Of a DNA stretch of 64,000 nt, positions 41,401 through 50,920 are shown in pieces. Within the stretch, counting starts at the first letter, position 1, and every line of letters starts with the position of its first letter. The stretch comes from Phytophthora colocasiae (taxonomy: Eukaryota; Oomycota; Peronosporomycetes; Peronosporales; Peronosporaceae): assembly GCA_018806915.1 (NCBI GenBank), contig JAGKQI010000073.1, forward strand, positions 930,001 to 994,000, read 5' to 3'. The position numbers were made by a program, and so were the translations under genes. Below the pieces are notes generated by a model. That model searched no databases and had not been told where the DNA came from. It saw nothing but the letters and a program-made list of their open reading frames with translations.

Positions 41401-43218
41401 CCAGTGAGACAGACACGAACCCCGGAAGAGCGAGCGGTGGATGGCCATGAGCTGATAAGAGGACCGGATGATGAGCAACACCGAGTACCGATGTCACAGA
41501 GCCAGCGATACCAGCTTTCGGAACGTAGTGCGGAAGAACGGCGGCAGCGAAGAGAACACGGCGATACATTGCAATTGACAGACGAAGAGATCACGGATGC
41601 GCAATTGAAGAGCAAAATGGTGCAAAAATTGATCAAGGAAGGCGAGTACAGGAACATGCATGTCACGACGAGTTACGGGTTGGCCGTGATTGAAACGCCG
41701 GATGGAATACGCGTGATTTTACCACCTGCACTGTGGGCGTTGGCATTTAAAGAGTGCCATGATTCGATTTGGGCTGGACATCTACGGACGACACATACAC
41801 AAGCGCGAGTTGCACAGATTTATTGGTGGCCGAACCTAGCGAGGAAAGTACGACGTTGGGTGCGTGGATGCCAAGATTGTGGAAGTCGTAAAGCGAGACC
41901 GCGAGATGTGATACCGCCACTAAGAAGTTTGAGAGGTGGAAATGTTGGAGATCGCTGGGCGTTAGATGTGGCGGGACCGCTACCTGTTGGAGATAACGGA
42001 CAACGATATGTGATCGCAGCCGTTGAGTACGTGACGCGATACGCGGTGGCAACTACAGTGGGGTCGCACGAAGCTGAGAATGTGGCAGCGTTCTTGATGA
42101 AGAACATCGTGTTGAAATTCGGACCATTTCGTGAATTGCTGACGGACGGAGCACCGGAGTTGACTGGCAAAGTGATCGACGAGTTGATGTACTTGTTACA
42201 GGCGCAGCAGAAGAATCCTGTACCATATCGACCACAAATGATCGGGTTAGTGGAACGATTTCATCGTACGTGGAAAGACTGTGTGGCAACGTACATGAGT
42301 GATGAGCAGCAGTGTGATTGGGACAATTGGGTGGACTTCGCAGTGTATTCCTACAATTCCGGAAGACATTCGACAGTTGCGCTATCTCCCAACGAACTGA
42401 TGATGGGACGTAAGCTACGGACGCCGAACGAGTTACTACGAGCTACGCATGTGACCGAGGCTGGGGATTTGACTGAGTACCATCGAAAACTAGTGACGGC
42501 ACTAAAGGACAGTGTTGAATGTGCGGACGAAGCTCGAGAACGGGAACAGAGGCGACAGGCAAAATACTACAATCGGAGAACGAGAAAACGACAGACATTT
42601 GTAAGTGGTGACAAAGTCTGGATGTATCGACCTCCACGAGGAGCTAAGGCTTCGAAGTTTGTGCACAATTGGATTGGACCGTTGAGAGTGTTGGAACCGG
42701 CGGGTTTCGATAACTTCCTGCTGCAGAGAGAAGATCAGAACGATGAAGGCGAGCTGATAATAGCGCATGTGTCATTTTTGGTGGCATATCACTATCCTGT
42801 TGAGTATTTGCAGAAAGCAGCGGACGACATTTTGGACGAGCTGATTGATGAAGGCACGGTCGAACGGACATCGGATGCAGAGACGACAGGAGAGGTTGTG
42901 GGAGCAGCGACGGCTCCAGTTAATGCAGCAACGGCGAGAAGACCTGGAAAACGAATGCAACGAGCAACTACGAGTGAGAAGAAATGTGAACAGCAATGTA
43001 GACCGATGGTGGAATTGCGACGTAGGAGACGAAGAAATGCGGCAGGACAGTACGTCTTGGAGGTGGAACTGCGACCAATACGGGGAGCAAGCGAGCAACG
43101 AGCGAGCGAACCGGACGATGCCGGCGATGGACGAATGTGGGTGTCACTGCGAGAGTATGAGCAGCTCTTTCAGGCCGGCAGAGTCGTGGAGGACTCTGAG
43201 ATTGGAGAAGGCGTGTAA
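38335..43218 (+). CDS. pol: Gypsy Pol: protease, RT, RNase H, integrase (about 1600 aa)
   Basis: Frame open from 38335; the first GTG is at 38419 and no ATG precedes the protease. Order of domains (residues from 38419): retropepsin with active-site LDSCARYTIAG (about 47-57) and LLGVDFLR; RT with FCVDYRALNK, TLDLKAGYWQI, MPFGLMNAP and the catalytic YLDD (about 488); RNase H (LFTDASTIGLG about 637, TELECLAVVWA, TDHAALKWL, VADALSR); a 300-residue low-complexity acidic/basic insert; integrase with an HHCC finger (H..H at about 1113, CQDC about 1150) and a DDE triad (LDVAG, LTDGAPE, GLVERFHR, about 1182-1277); then a GPLRVLE chromatin-side domain and a variable tail. All catalytic motifs are present. 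The protease uses Asp-Ser-Cys where most retropepsins have Asp-Ser/Thr-Gly. Confidence 0.9.
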   Translation, partial: WSASVEQATGKRRKAEPRTNEDDGRSKPVPVKLVKRIRDDVGRSSTSDNGDEATVSSEDGLPTAKVLVNNIWHGIKLDSCARYTIAGTDWMKHGDRIEGDAPIDYVEGIGGFLLDVVGMWRFQFKTVFGETVYADACIVDGCTSDFLLGVDFLRQHGATMDFERNELSYRDDDRKVIIPFHTTAGSTNNANDARVAAVRMAKQTQLQGRAVTSVEVAVAAPDGEVGIFVPSRRTGAVMLSATVTTVQNGKAWVPMVNSTNGRVKLPSKKDLGTWIPLDEDVEILEMNGALQRDRLKQWLNEMSDSKPLHNENEVVTGVQDTESRELILKLLRAYPELLTNKDDCPPATALPVEHHIDTGDAAPIMMKRRRQAQTEDVIIEENVKKMLAAGVIEEGNGAWGFPVVLVRKKDGEVRFCVDYRALNKITRKDVYPLPRIDETLESLGGSLLFTTLDLKAGYWQILMALNDKAKTAFTTKQGLYQFTRMPFGLMNAPSTFQRMMNSVLRGLTWTTCLVYLDDIVIYTRGGIERHILELACVLERLSSAGLTLKLKKCVFATETIEYLGHELSKEGVRPLDRLVNAVREFPKPTDAAEVKRFVHLAGHYRKFVKGFGSMMEPLTKLLRKNVHWDWGPAQDAAFDEVKRVLTTKPVLRYPDFRLPFRLFTDASTIGLGASLMQNDGDGWRPVAYASKVNNEAETKYGITELECLAVVWAIKLFRPYLYGRRFVIVTDHAALKWLMKSTNLTGKLHRWALTLQEYDFDVEYRPGNTNVVADALSRAPVVYKVKAAAGRRRKKRRRAPRLSAVSITATTGETVADDGKDHGDTPRGRDSERNLGDGDPDNKRTRTKPTKEQAAIQKGNDVSDVQQTALGNYDNERDADHGKPGGADGSKLEKACSATEMPTRATTRAPVEKRNASAVRRPTATSRDRRTPSGRHKTNTMDARRRDTTTAQTLTKKRPLSRREALKRTTSESREVQLVYNDDADDNADGDADNDADDEPERRSMSAANKQKPANERSNVERPVRQTRTPEERAVDGHELIRGPDDEQHRVPMSQSQRYQLSERSAEERRQRREHGDTLQLTDEEITDAQLKSKMVQKLIKEGEYRNMHVTTSYGLAVIETPDGIRVILPPALWALAFKECHDSIWAGHLRTTHTQARVAQIYWWPNLARKVRRWVRGCQDCGSRKARPRDVIPPLRSLRGGNVGDRWALDVAGPLPVGDNGQRYVIAAVEYVTRYAVATTVGSHEAENVAAFLMKNIVLKFGPFRELLTDGAPELTGKVIDELMYLLQAQQKNPVPYRPQMIGLVERFHRTWKDCVATYMSDEQQCDWDNWVDFAVYSYNSGRHSTVALSPNELMMGRKLRTPNELLRATHVTEAGDLTEYHRKLVTALKDSVECADEAREREQRRQAKYYNRRTRKRQTFVSGDKVWMYRPPRGAKASKFVHNWIGPLRVLEPAGFDNFLLQREDQNDEGELIIAHVSFLVAYHYPVEYLQKAADDILDELIDEGTVERTSDAETTGEVVGAATAPVNAATARRPGKRMQRATTSEKKCEQQCRPMVELRRRRRRNAAGQYVLEVELRPIRGASEQRASEPDDAGDGRMWVSLREYEQLFQAGRVVEDSEIGEGV

Positions 43219-43797
43219 TAGGACAAGCCTATTGATGGACGAGTCGATGGCGGTTAATGGCGTGCGGCGTGATGTGGATGCTGGACGTGCAAGCCGACGG
43301 TTCGATGAGGAAGATCGACGTGAGAACGACGTTGAAGTGCGAGCGATCCACGAAGTGGAGCGATCTTGGAACAACTGCGACTCAGAAGAGCAGCTGGCTC
43401 ATGGGTGTGCAGGGCGCTGAAGCAGTGAGCGAAGAGCGAAGTAGCCGATTGAGACGGCTGGACGGCGACTGGACGGAGACCTCACTTCGAAACTTGCCAA
43501 GCGGAGCGCAAGAGCGAAAGACGGTACTTCGAAACTGGCCAGGTGGAGCGCGAGAGAGAGAGACGACACTTCGAAACCTGCCGTGTGAAGCACGAGTGAC
43601 GAACGACTTCGACGAACGAAGTGCGAGTGAGATTCTGGACGGCGACTGGACGGGTAGTGCAGACGAGCGGTTGACTAGACTACAACTGAAGCTTTGGGCG
43701 GTGCTAGACGAGTGAGTGACCGAGCCAACGACGGGCCACCGGGAACGGGTCATTAGTTGAGATTCCTCAAACGTTTAGTACGGGATCCAAGGGCGGT
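43219..43797 (+). other. Gypsy 3' untranslated region
   Basis: No supported gene, although several frames are open because of biased composition. It includes three 42-bp imperfect tandem repeats (43485-43610) and, before the LTR, a purine-rich GGGATCCAAGGGCGG (about 43782-43796), the likely polypurine tract. Confidence 0.55.
43485..43610 (+). repeat. Three 42-bp imperfect tandem repeats
   Basis: Units start with CTTCGAAAC at 43485, 43527 and 43569, then diverge moderately; within the Gypsy 3' non-coding region. Confidence 0.7.
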
Positions 43798-44067
43798 TGT
43801 TGGTGTAGGCAATTGTTTGGACGGACGACTGGTTTAGGCGCAAGATAGAGAACGATTCGCAGTCTTTAGATTGCATTGATTGAGTTGAATACAAATAGGG
43901 ACGGAGACGTTCCGGCGCAGGTGAGCTGGGCCCGGCGAGTGTGTTGCCGTTGAAGTTGTGCACGATATACAAGAACCCGGCGAGACCACCCAGCGCAGTA
44001 CTGGACGCCACTCAACCTGCAAGAGAGTGAAGCAGATTGAGACTCTATTGGGATTGGTATCGTCACA
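43798..44067 (+). repeat. 3' LTR
   Basis: Shares 248 bp (43820-44067) with the 5' LTR; the additional 5' part begins TGTTGG after a purine-rich stretch. One A/G difference from the 5' LTR was seen (34924 against 43936). Confidence 0.8.
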
Positions 44068-44473
44068 GAATCAAAGACGAAAACTCGAGCCAATCGTCAA
44101 CTGTAGGGTATTGGGAGAAGAATTAATTATTGCAGGGATTGAAATGCCATCAACTAGGGCCGAGATTGAATGTTTTGAAGTCACCGCCAGTACGTGAATG
44201 ACACAAACTCCAAGTGAATCGTCTTGCCCAAAGAATGTTGGTTTGTTCAGTTTCCATGACGCTCCCATCCTCTCATAAATAATAACATCTCCACGAAGAA
44301 GTACCTCATCCAGAGCACTGTCATTTTCCGGCACCGTCCTTCAAACTGCATGAAACCTTAATTACCCCTTCACTTTTATGCTGAATAGCATCCTTCAAAT
44401 TATCCACAGGATCGCCCTTGTCGATTTCGACGGAGAAGGCGTTTCCTGCCATCGCGCAGACTACCTTCGCCAT
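44068..44473 (-). pseudogene. Crinkler (CRN) effector N-terminal domain, cut by the Gypsy element
   Basis: From ATG 44473 (minus): MAKVVCAMAGNAFSVEID followed by a helix VDNLKDAIQ, the ubiquitin-like header typical of oomycete Crinklers. A frameshift or internal loss around 44335-44345 leads to a second frame carrying the header's later part: PENDSALDEVLL, then ASWKLNKPTFFG and CVIHVLAV, which match the usual CRN 'W-KLN-P--FG...VIHVLVV' pattern. The sequence then stops at the Gypsy 3' LTR, so the DWL region and toxic or enzymatic C-terminus are missing. No signal peptide is seen, as in many CRN headers. Probably dead before or after the retrotransposon insertion. Confidence 0.8.
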
Positions 44474-44597
44474 ATTTCTTGGAGCTGTTTAGATTTTAAA
44501 ATGAAAGAAGAATCGCTATTAAACTTTTTGAGGGTGAAATTGACGATGTAGAGAGTGGAAATACGACAGCGAGGAAGGCTATCCATCAATTATGTAG

Positions 44598-46983
44598 TCA
44601 CACAGACACCTCAATGGGGTCGTTGGCTTTGGATTCGTGAACCAGCTCCACGTTTCTGATCTGGAATTGGTCAAGCGGCACGATGCATCCTCTTTCACGC
44701 TCAAGCGTCAAGTGCAGCAGCCACGACGGGAATTTGGAATCGTTAATCATCGCTTCAGCAACAGTCCGCGGCCCTGTAAGCTCTTCAATTCTGGATGTGG
44801 ATCGATGTCGGTAGCACACACTAGCGACGCCAATGACAAGCAGTACGGTACATCCTAGAACTGACAAAACCACACTGACGATTGGAATTGACGCGCGGAC
44901 TGCCATTTGATAGTCGTTACCGATGAAGCGGAGTTTTGGTTCTTGGGTAGATGCAACGGTATCACCAATCTTGATCTGTTGACGTTCAATGGCATTTTGG
45001 AACAGAAAGTGGAACGCGGCAATGCACGCTGTTTGGTGACTGTCCTCGATGTAGAGATGATTTTTCAGAGCTCGGTCGATTACGATCTCTCTCCTGGCTG
45101 CATTCAAGACCCCTAAGAAGTTTCATTTTGTCCGCTTCATCGTTGAGGTGAGTGAACATTCGGGGCAGAACTGCAGTCATCTTGAAATTCTCAGGTCCCA
45201 GAACTTGGACTAGTGAAGTCCAAAAATCTCCTGCTGATGCGTAAGCTATTGGTGTATACTTCAACATGTGGAGCGGGATCCCAGGTTCACCCAGAAGCAA
45301 GTGTGTGGTATTCGTGTCAAACTCATTTACAATGGCACGGATCCCTCGACATGTTACTGCTGTACATTTCGCCCCGTACAGTGTCGATAAATCTTGGAAT
45401 TGCCACGATAGCCGACCCATAGTGACAGAATAGACTTCCCGCACATTGGTCATGTGGACCATTCCTGGAGTTGCTGTGCCTTTTGGTGGTGTATATTTCC
45501 ACGTGTCCCCAGAAATTCGCTTGCCACCGCTAAAAATCCGCATGGATGAATTTGCGATATCAACGCAAGAATTATTCACGACTGAGCTGTCATCATCGCG
45601 ATAAAATCGGGTTTCTTCGGTTCTATCCTTGTTCAAGCACTGCCCATAGGCACGGACGTCCTGCTTAAAGTTTCTTGTATCTGCATCTAACTGTGATTTT
45701 TCCCAGCAGCCATTCCTCGAGCAGTGGTAATTGGTAGTGAGCAATTGGAGATCGCTTGGATACGCAATTTCCATCGTGATGCTGTCGAACACAACAGCGT
45801 CCGAGATAGGGACTCGGGCGTACTTAACGGTGGAGTACTCGACGGTTGTCGAGCTGGTGTTGTCGACATCAAATTTTAGTGCTGAGCGGAGCATTCGCGT
45901 TGACGCCTGAAGGAAATTATCGTCGCCGCGCGTATCTTCCGTCAAATTTACCAGTTCACCCAGACTAAAACTTTCCGCGGACTGGTTTTGAGAGAATTTC
46001 CACGCTAGAACATCATCACTAGAAAAGATGTCGGCCATTACCGAGTCGCTAATGTTGATCGGTCCAACCTCCCAACTCCATCCGTAGCGAAATAAATCGA
46101 GAAGAAGATCTCGGGCAACGTTTTCCTTGAACGGGAGTGACTCATCGTTTAACTCATCAAGGTCAGTGTTCAAGTTATACTGTACGACCTGCTGTATACC
46201 AGTTACATCCAAGACAGCTCTCGAGTGCCACGAACGACTGGGATAGCCAAAACTAACAGATGGCTGGGAAAAAGCATATTCACTCTGAGTGCAGATTCCG
46301 TCACTGGAGGCGTCAAAAGGGAGGATGAAGGAGCGGAAAACCGTGTTGAGTACAGGGTTTCCTTTAGTCAACTCCGATGTGGATTTATTCCAAGCCATTG
46401 CTAAAACTCCATCACTTGTAGCAAATGTCGTCGCTTCTGTAGTAACTAAATCCTCCATGGTCATTCGAAGCGTAATTTGACCAGGCACAATCTGAACATT
46501 CAACGCACTCAAACCACTGGTGATCAAGAAACCGATTGCTGCAGCCACGATAACTGCAGTATAACGACTGTACCACATTCGATAGTCATTAAGCGTTATC
46601 TCAGTAGCGAATGACAGCATTCCAATGGCTATCACAGCTTCGAGCACGACTTCAATAATCTTCTCGATAGCATTAGCAATACTACCCGAAATCGAGTTGT
46701 AGTAATCGAGTAAATCCTTCCTCTGGTCGTCATTTTTGTCCACGGAGCTGAATGAGATCAAGTCGATGTCGAATACTGTGAAAAAGGTCACAAAACCCAC
46801 AATGGTCAGAGCCACAGAGAGAGTCGCTCCGATCGTTCGAAGAGACTGGACGGATACTTTCAGCGGGTACGCTGGAGCAGGACCAGAATCACGCGTTATA
46901 GATGTATTGGAGCTACCGCAGGAGTCGGAGAGCTCGAGTATAACCCGCGGGTCACTGCTAGATGTTGTTAAGGATGGTAGCAT
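44598..46983 (-). CDS. Multi-pass membrane protein of unknown function, single-base frameshift
   Basis: From ATG 46983 the frame encodes an N-terminal cytosolic tail, at least three transmembrane helices (TLSVALTIVGFVTFFTVF; a pair around AVIAIGMLSF and AVIVAAAIGFLITSGLSAL), then a long Cys-containing ectodomain with many N-glycosylation-type sequons (NKS, NNT, NSS), down to about 45114. There the frame must change by one base at a G4 run (45110-45113) to continue with NAARREIVIDRALKNH, a C-terminal transmembrane helix (IPIVSVVLSVLGCTVLLVIG) and the stop at 44598. Counting one base out, the total is exactly 795 codons. No intron signals fit. Either a recent frameshift mutation or an assembly error. 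Looks like an oomycete-specific family; function unknown. An 81-bp piece (45349-45429) was copied into the effector array. Confidence 0.6.
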
Positions 46984-47117
46984 CGGTTGTTCTACAGATA
47001 TCTAAGAAGAAGATATCCTTCGATTCTATTTTGGATAGTAATAAGCATATTGTAGTATATTAGGGTAGTACTTCATTTTCATTTATTCGTAGTATTAATA
47101 CTTTGTATATCATTGCT

Positions 47118-50100
47118 CTATGAGGCTGCCAGTGTGTTTAATCGCGTCAAGTTCTCGGAGATATTCTCACAGGCACTAATGACGCAGCTCATGGCGATGA
47201 AATCCTCCATCGTCACTCTTTTGCTGTGATCGTCCACATATCCTAGTAAACATTCGCCGTAACTTTGTTTCAAAGCAGCTGCAGCTTCTGTAAGAGTAAA
47301 TGCCTCGACATTCAGTAGCGCTTCAGGTGCAGAGCTTTCGCTGTTGGACGACATCCCTCGGAATCGATGTCTGCGACTGGTGTTCGGAACCGACTTCGTA
47401 GTATCTAGGCCAGTTTTCGAATCGAAAGTTGAAGCATCGACGAAATTGGACGAAGCTCGAGGCCGAGAATCCTCTGGTGGTGGCGAAACGATTGTAACTC
47501 GTTTCTGCTTGCCGGGGGTCGACGGGTCTTCACTTTCAATGGAATTGCGTCGAAGCGTGCTCCTCCGTAGTAAGCGAATGCTCTTCGAATGGGTAAGTTG
47601 AGCTCCGTTGGGTCCTGAAACGATTTCACCGACTGGAACTTGCGGTTGGTCGTCGTAAATCTCCAATTCCAAGCGGAAACCTTCGTTCAACGCCTGCATA
47701 AACTCTCCGAACGAGATTTTCCCATCGTGATCTTGATCCACGAGATTCATGAACTCGTCCACATATTGCTCTATACCTTCGATCCCTTGACTACCAGAGT
47801 ATGGCATGAGTTTTTCCAATAGAATACTCAGTTCTGAAGCATCAACTACCCCTCGACGTTGAACATCAGCGATACGGAAAGCCTCCTTCATCTGCAAGTA
47901 GATCGCATGATCTTCAGCTGTAGAACCGGAGAATTCCTCTCCAAACAAGGTCACAAGCGTCTCAAATGCTTCTTCGACTCCTGCCTTCACTACTGCCAAG
48001 CTTTGCTCCCACTTGATCTTCGCCACTGCAGGTGAAGTAACGCTCACATTAGGCAGTGGAGAAGACGGAGTGTTTTCGTCAATCGAATCGGTAGATTCTC
48101 CCACTAGTTCTGCAACAGCAGCAGAAGTCGGAGATGGAGGTTCTTGAGCTGCAGTGAAAGCTGCAGTGCATTCAGCGTCAATTCGACTTTGTTGCCATCG
48201 TCGCAGAGGTTTATCTTTCCCACTGCTTCGACGATTCTCGCTCCACTCCACAAGATCTACCAGCACGTCGATTCGATCGAGAAGTTCACGACAAACATTC
48301 AGCACGCTCGTGTACTTGGACGTGGAGAACGGAGGTTTCCACAGCGTCGGCTCCATTGTGGAACCGTTCACTAGTTTTGCTTGTGTCTTGAGCAGCCCCG
48401 GGAGAGCTTCCTTCAGTTGATTCTTCAGTATTTTCATGTCGCCATGACTCAGCAGTGCATTAGCGGTCTCAATATCTTCCTCTGTGAGAGGCCCCGCAAC
48501 ATTAGGAGTCGGTCGATTGTACGCGATATGGTGGTGAAAGACGTCACGGAAGACGCCGCGATACTGCGTCAATAGCTGCTGAATATTACTCCGAAGCAGC
48601 CCACGAGAGCTTCGGGGATAAATGACCACTTCCACAATCATCAGAATCAAAATTCCCATAGCATTCTGGGTCAAACTGGCATACGACACCGTCGTGGATG
48701 CCGATGAGCTCCTGCAGCTGTGGTCCAGCAGTACAGACGCAGCCATAAAGGCCGACGTCATGCCTGCTAACGCCATATAGTGGCCGCAGAACCACACGTA
48801 CATGGACCCCACGGTCCAGATGAAGAGTACAATGTTGTTGAGCGTGTTGTAGATGTAGTCGTTCGAGATTTTACACACGAAGAAGCTGAAGATCGACGGC
48901 ACCACAGTTCCAGCCACCAAACCGCCCACACGATTCACCGTATTCCCGTACGTTCCACCAATATTATCCTCTGCTACCATGGCAATCGCTGTAGGGGCTG
49001 TGGAACTGAAGGCGAAGATAAAAGTCGCACAACAAATTCCAATGATGATCGCCAAAGTCGTTCGAAAAGCAAAGATGATTGATCGACGGGGGTAGCTGAT
49101 GGGCTGGAGGAGACTGCGACAGGCCAATTTCAGGAAGCTCTTGACGCGATAGCGAGCCGAGAAGTTCTTCCGGTTGAATTTGTCCTCGAATTCCAGCATA
49201 GTAATCACGAAGACGTGAAACGAGTACACAAAAACGTTCAAAGGCATCGTTTTGCCCACGTCATCAGCTGTGTGGACATCAGCAGACAGTAGATTTCCAT
49301 ACAGCGTCGTGTATTTGGCCATGAGGCGCTCCAAAGCTTGTTCCAGACTGGCGAACTTTGGTGAGGACATATTTCGAGAAGATCGAACAATTTTAAGCGA
49401 AATATCTTCGAGAAGGTCGTTCGCTTCCACTTGTAACACGTAGAAACGTGTCTGCATTTTCTTGAGGAGCACAACGTGAGTCCAGTGGCAGGTTTCCGCT
49501 TCGATGGCGAATTTCATTGCGTGTAAGTCTGCAAGTAGTTTCGCGTACAGTTTCACGAGCTGTTTGGCCACAGTCTTGTTGAAGTGGAAGCAGAACCCAA
49601 GACCCACAAGCTCCTCCCACCAGCAATCACTCAGTAGCGACTCCATTATTGCGAGTCGTTCGTGAGCGTTTTCCAGTAATCGATCGAGACGGAGTTTGAA
49701 GAAATCCATTTTCTTGATGTCCTTGGCACGGAAACAGTAGGAATCGACGATCAAGTTAAGGATGTCCCGGATATCGTGCGGCGAAGCAGCCATGTGCCTC
49801 CTCAGCTTCTTCATTGCACTGCATGTACACTAGAAAGTGAGTAGATCAATTGATAATTCAAACGTTGTCAGCTCTACGTACAAGATCGGAAAGGGTAGAA
49901 TCATGGTGACAAGTGCAATGAGAGTTCCCACAACACCGACAGCACTATAGATCGCTAGCTGCTTCAATAGATTGTCCGTGCCATAGTAACTGTTGCCATC
50001 TGAATTGTCCTTGAGAACTGTCGTGAAGACAGGGTTCATTGGATCGACAAGGGTCAAAGCTGAAATACGCAAAGAGAAGTATTAGCTTTGAAGACAGTAA

Positions 50101-50920
50101 GAAAATATAAATGCTGTGAAACGTACTGAAGTAAAGGTTTGTGCTCACTGCGAACTTCTTGACGTTCGTTTGCTGTAATAAAAACTCGTCAGTACAATAA
50201 TATAAAAAGTCATAATGAAAGCTTTCAACGTACAATGGGCGACAATAGAACAACTAGTGTAAACAGCGCAAGCAGAGGCAACGTGACGCCCCAGTCCCGC
50301 AGACTCACGTAGTACGTACTCCCGTTGATGTTCTTGGAGACGGTCATGAGGTCACCCTGTGTAATCGGCACACAGGCAAACACTACAAAGTTGTAGAGCA
50401 ATGCAATGGCGACACCGACATCAATTTGCCACACCTGCTCAAGTACGCCACCCACAGTATTGGCTGCAGCGTAGATGACCATCATGGAGGCGACTGTGAG
50501 GCCTCCGAGGTAGTAACTCGCCGGTAAGAACAGGTATTCCTTATCAGATCCGCTCGTCTGTACTACACCAGCTAGTAGTACACCGACTGCAATGCGGAGA
50601 GCCAATTGCAGATGCAGCTTAAAGACTCTCGCTTCTTTCGGGTGTTTGTTCTTCTTCACTCGAGCTACTCGACGCTTGAGGTTTTCGGCCGCTTCGGCTG
50701 AAAGAATCGAGTTGTTCGACGCCTGTTTGCGGAGACGCAGACGCATGGACTGCGATTGAGGCGGTGGGGATTGCAAGTCCACGTAGTAGTCGCTGGCCTC
50801 GGTGGCTAACGCCAATGGCACCCCGGAGGAGTCGATGTCCATGTCCACGGAAAGGTGGTCGGTCGACGGACTTGAGCGTCCTGAATGTCCTGCATTGGTA
50901 TTGTCGTATTGCGGTGGCAT
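47118..50920 (-). CDS. FUSC/ALMT-like transporter with EF-hands, gene 1 (4 exons, 1203 aa)
   Basis: Exons by splice signals and reading phase: 50234-50920, 50127-50172, 49882-50059, 47118-49818 (introns 61, 67, 63 bp; all GT-AG, phases 0, 1, 2). Start ATG 50920. The protein has two membrane halves: helices in exons 1-3 (LQLALRIAVGVLLAGVV, LGGLTVASMMVIYAAANTV, VAIALLYNFVVFA, VGTLIALVTMI) and a second set in exon 4 (TTLAIIIGICCATFIFAF, LVAGTVVPSIFSFFVC, NIVLFIWTVGSMYV, ILILMIVEVVIYP), separated by a helical cytosolic region. This fits the FUSC/aluminium-activated malate transporter superfamily (anion or organic acid export). A C-terminal EF-hand pair follows (loops at about 47832-47867 and near 47725): the second, DQDHDGKISFGE, is canonical; the first, DVQRRGVVDASE, has Gln and Arg at liganding positions. 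Paralogue of 56487-60215. Confidence 0.75.

Larger units (their letters stand above)
34808..44067 (+). mobile_element. Gypsy (Ty3) LTR retrotransposon, about 9.26 kb
   Basis: Two LTR copies (34808-35055 and 43820-44067, offset 9012) differ at a single noted base, implying recent insertion. Between them: primer-binding site, gag with zinc knuckles, a linker ORF, and pol in the Ty3/Gypsy order protease-RT-RNase H-integrase. The 5' LTR lacks its first part, so no target-site duplication could be confirmed. The right end interrupts a Crinkler gene. Confidence 0.9.

Noticed and set aside
35638..42289. Many long minus-strand and alternate-frame open stretches inside the Gypsy element
   Set aside because: They mirror the strongly biased codon composition of gag and pol and have no independent motifs.
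45090..45125. A short intron explaining the frame break in the membrane-protein gene
   Set aside because: No GT-AG pair of usable length and phase is present; a one-base change at the G run explains it exactly.
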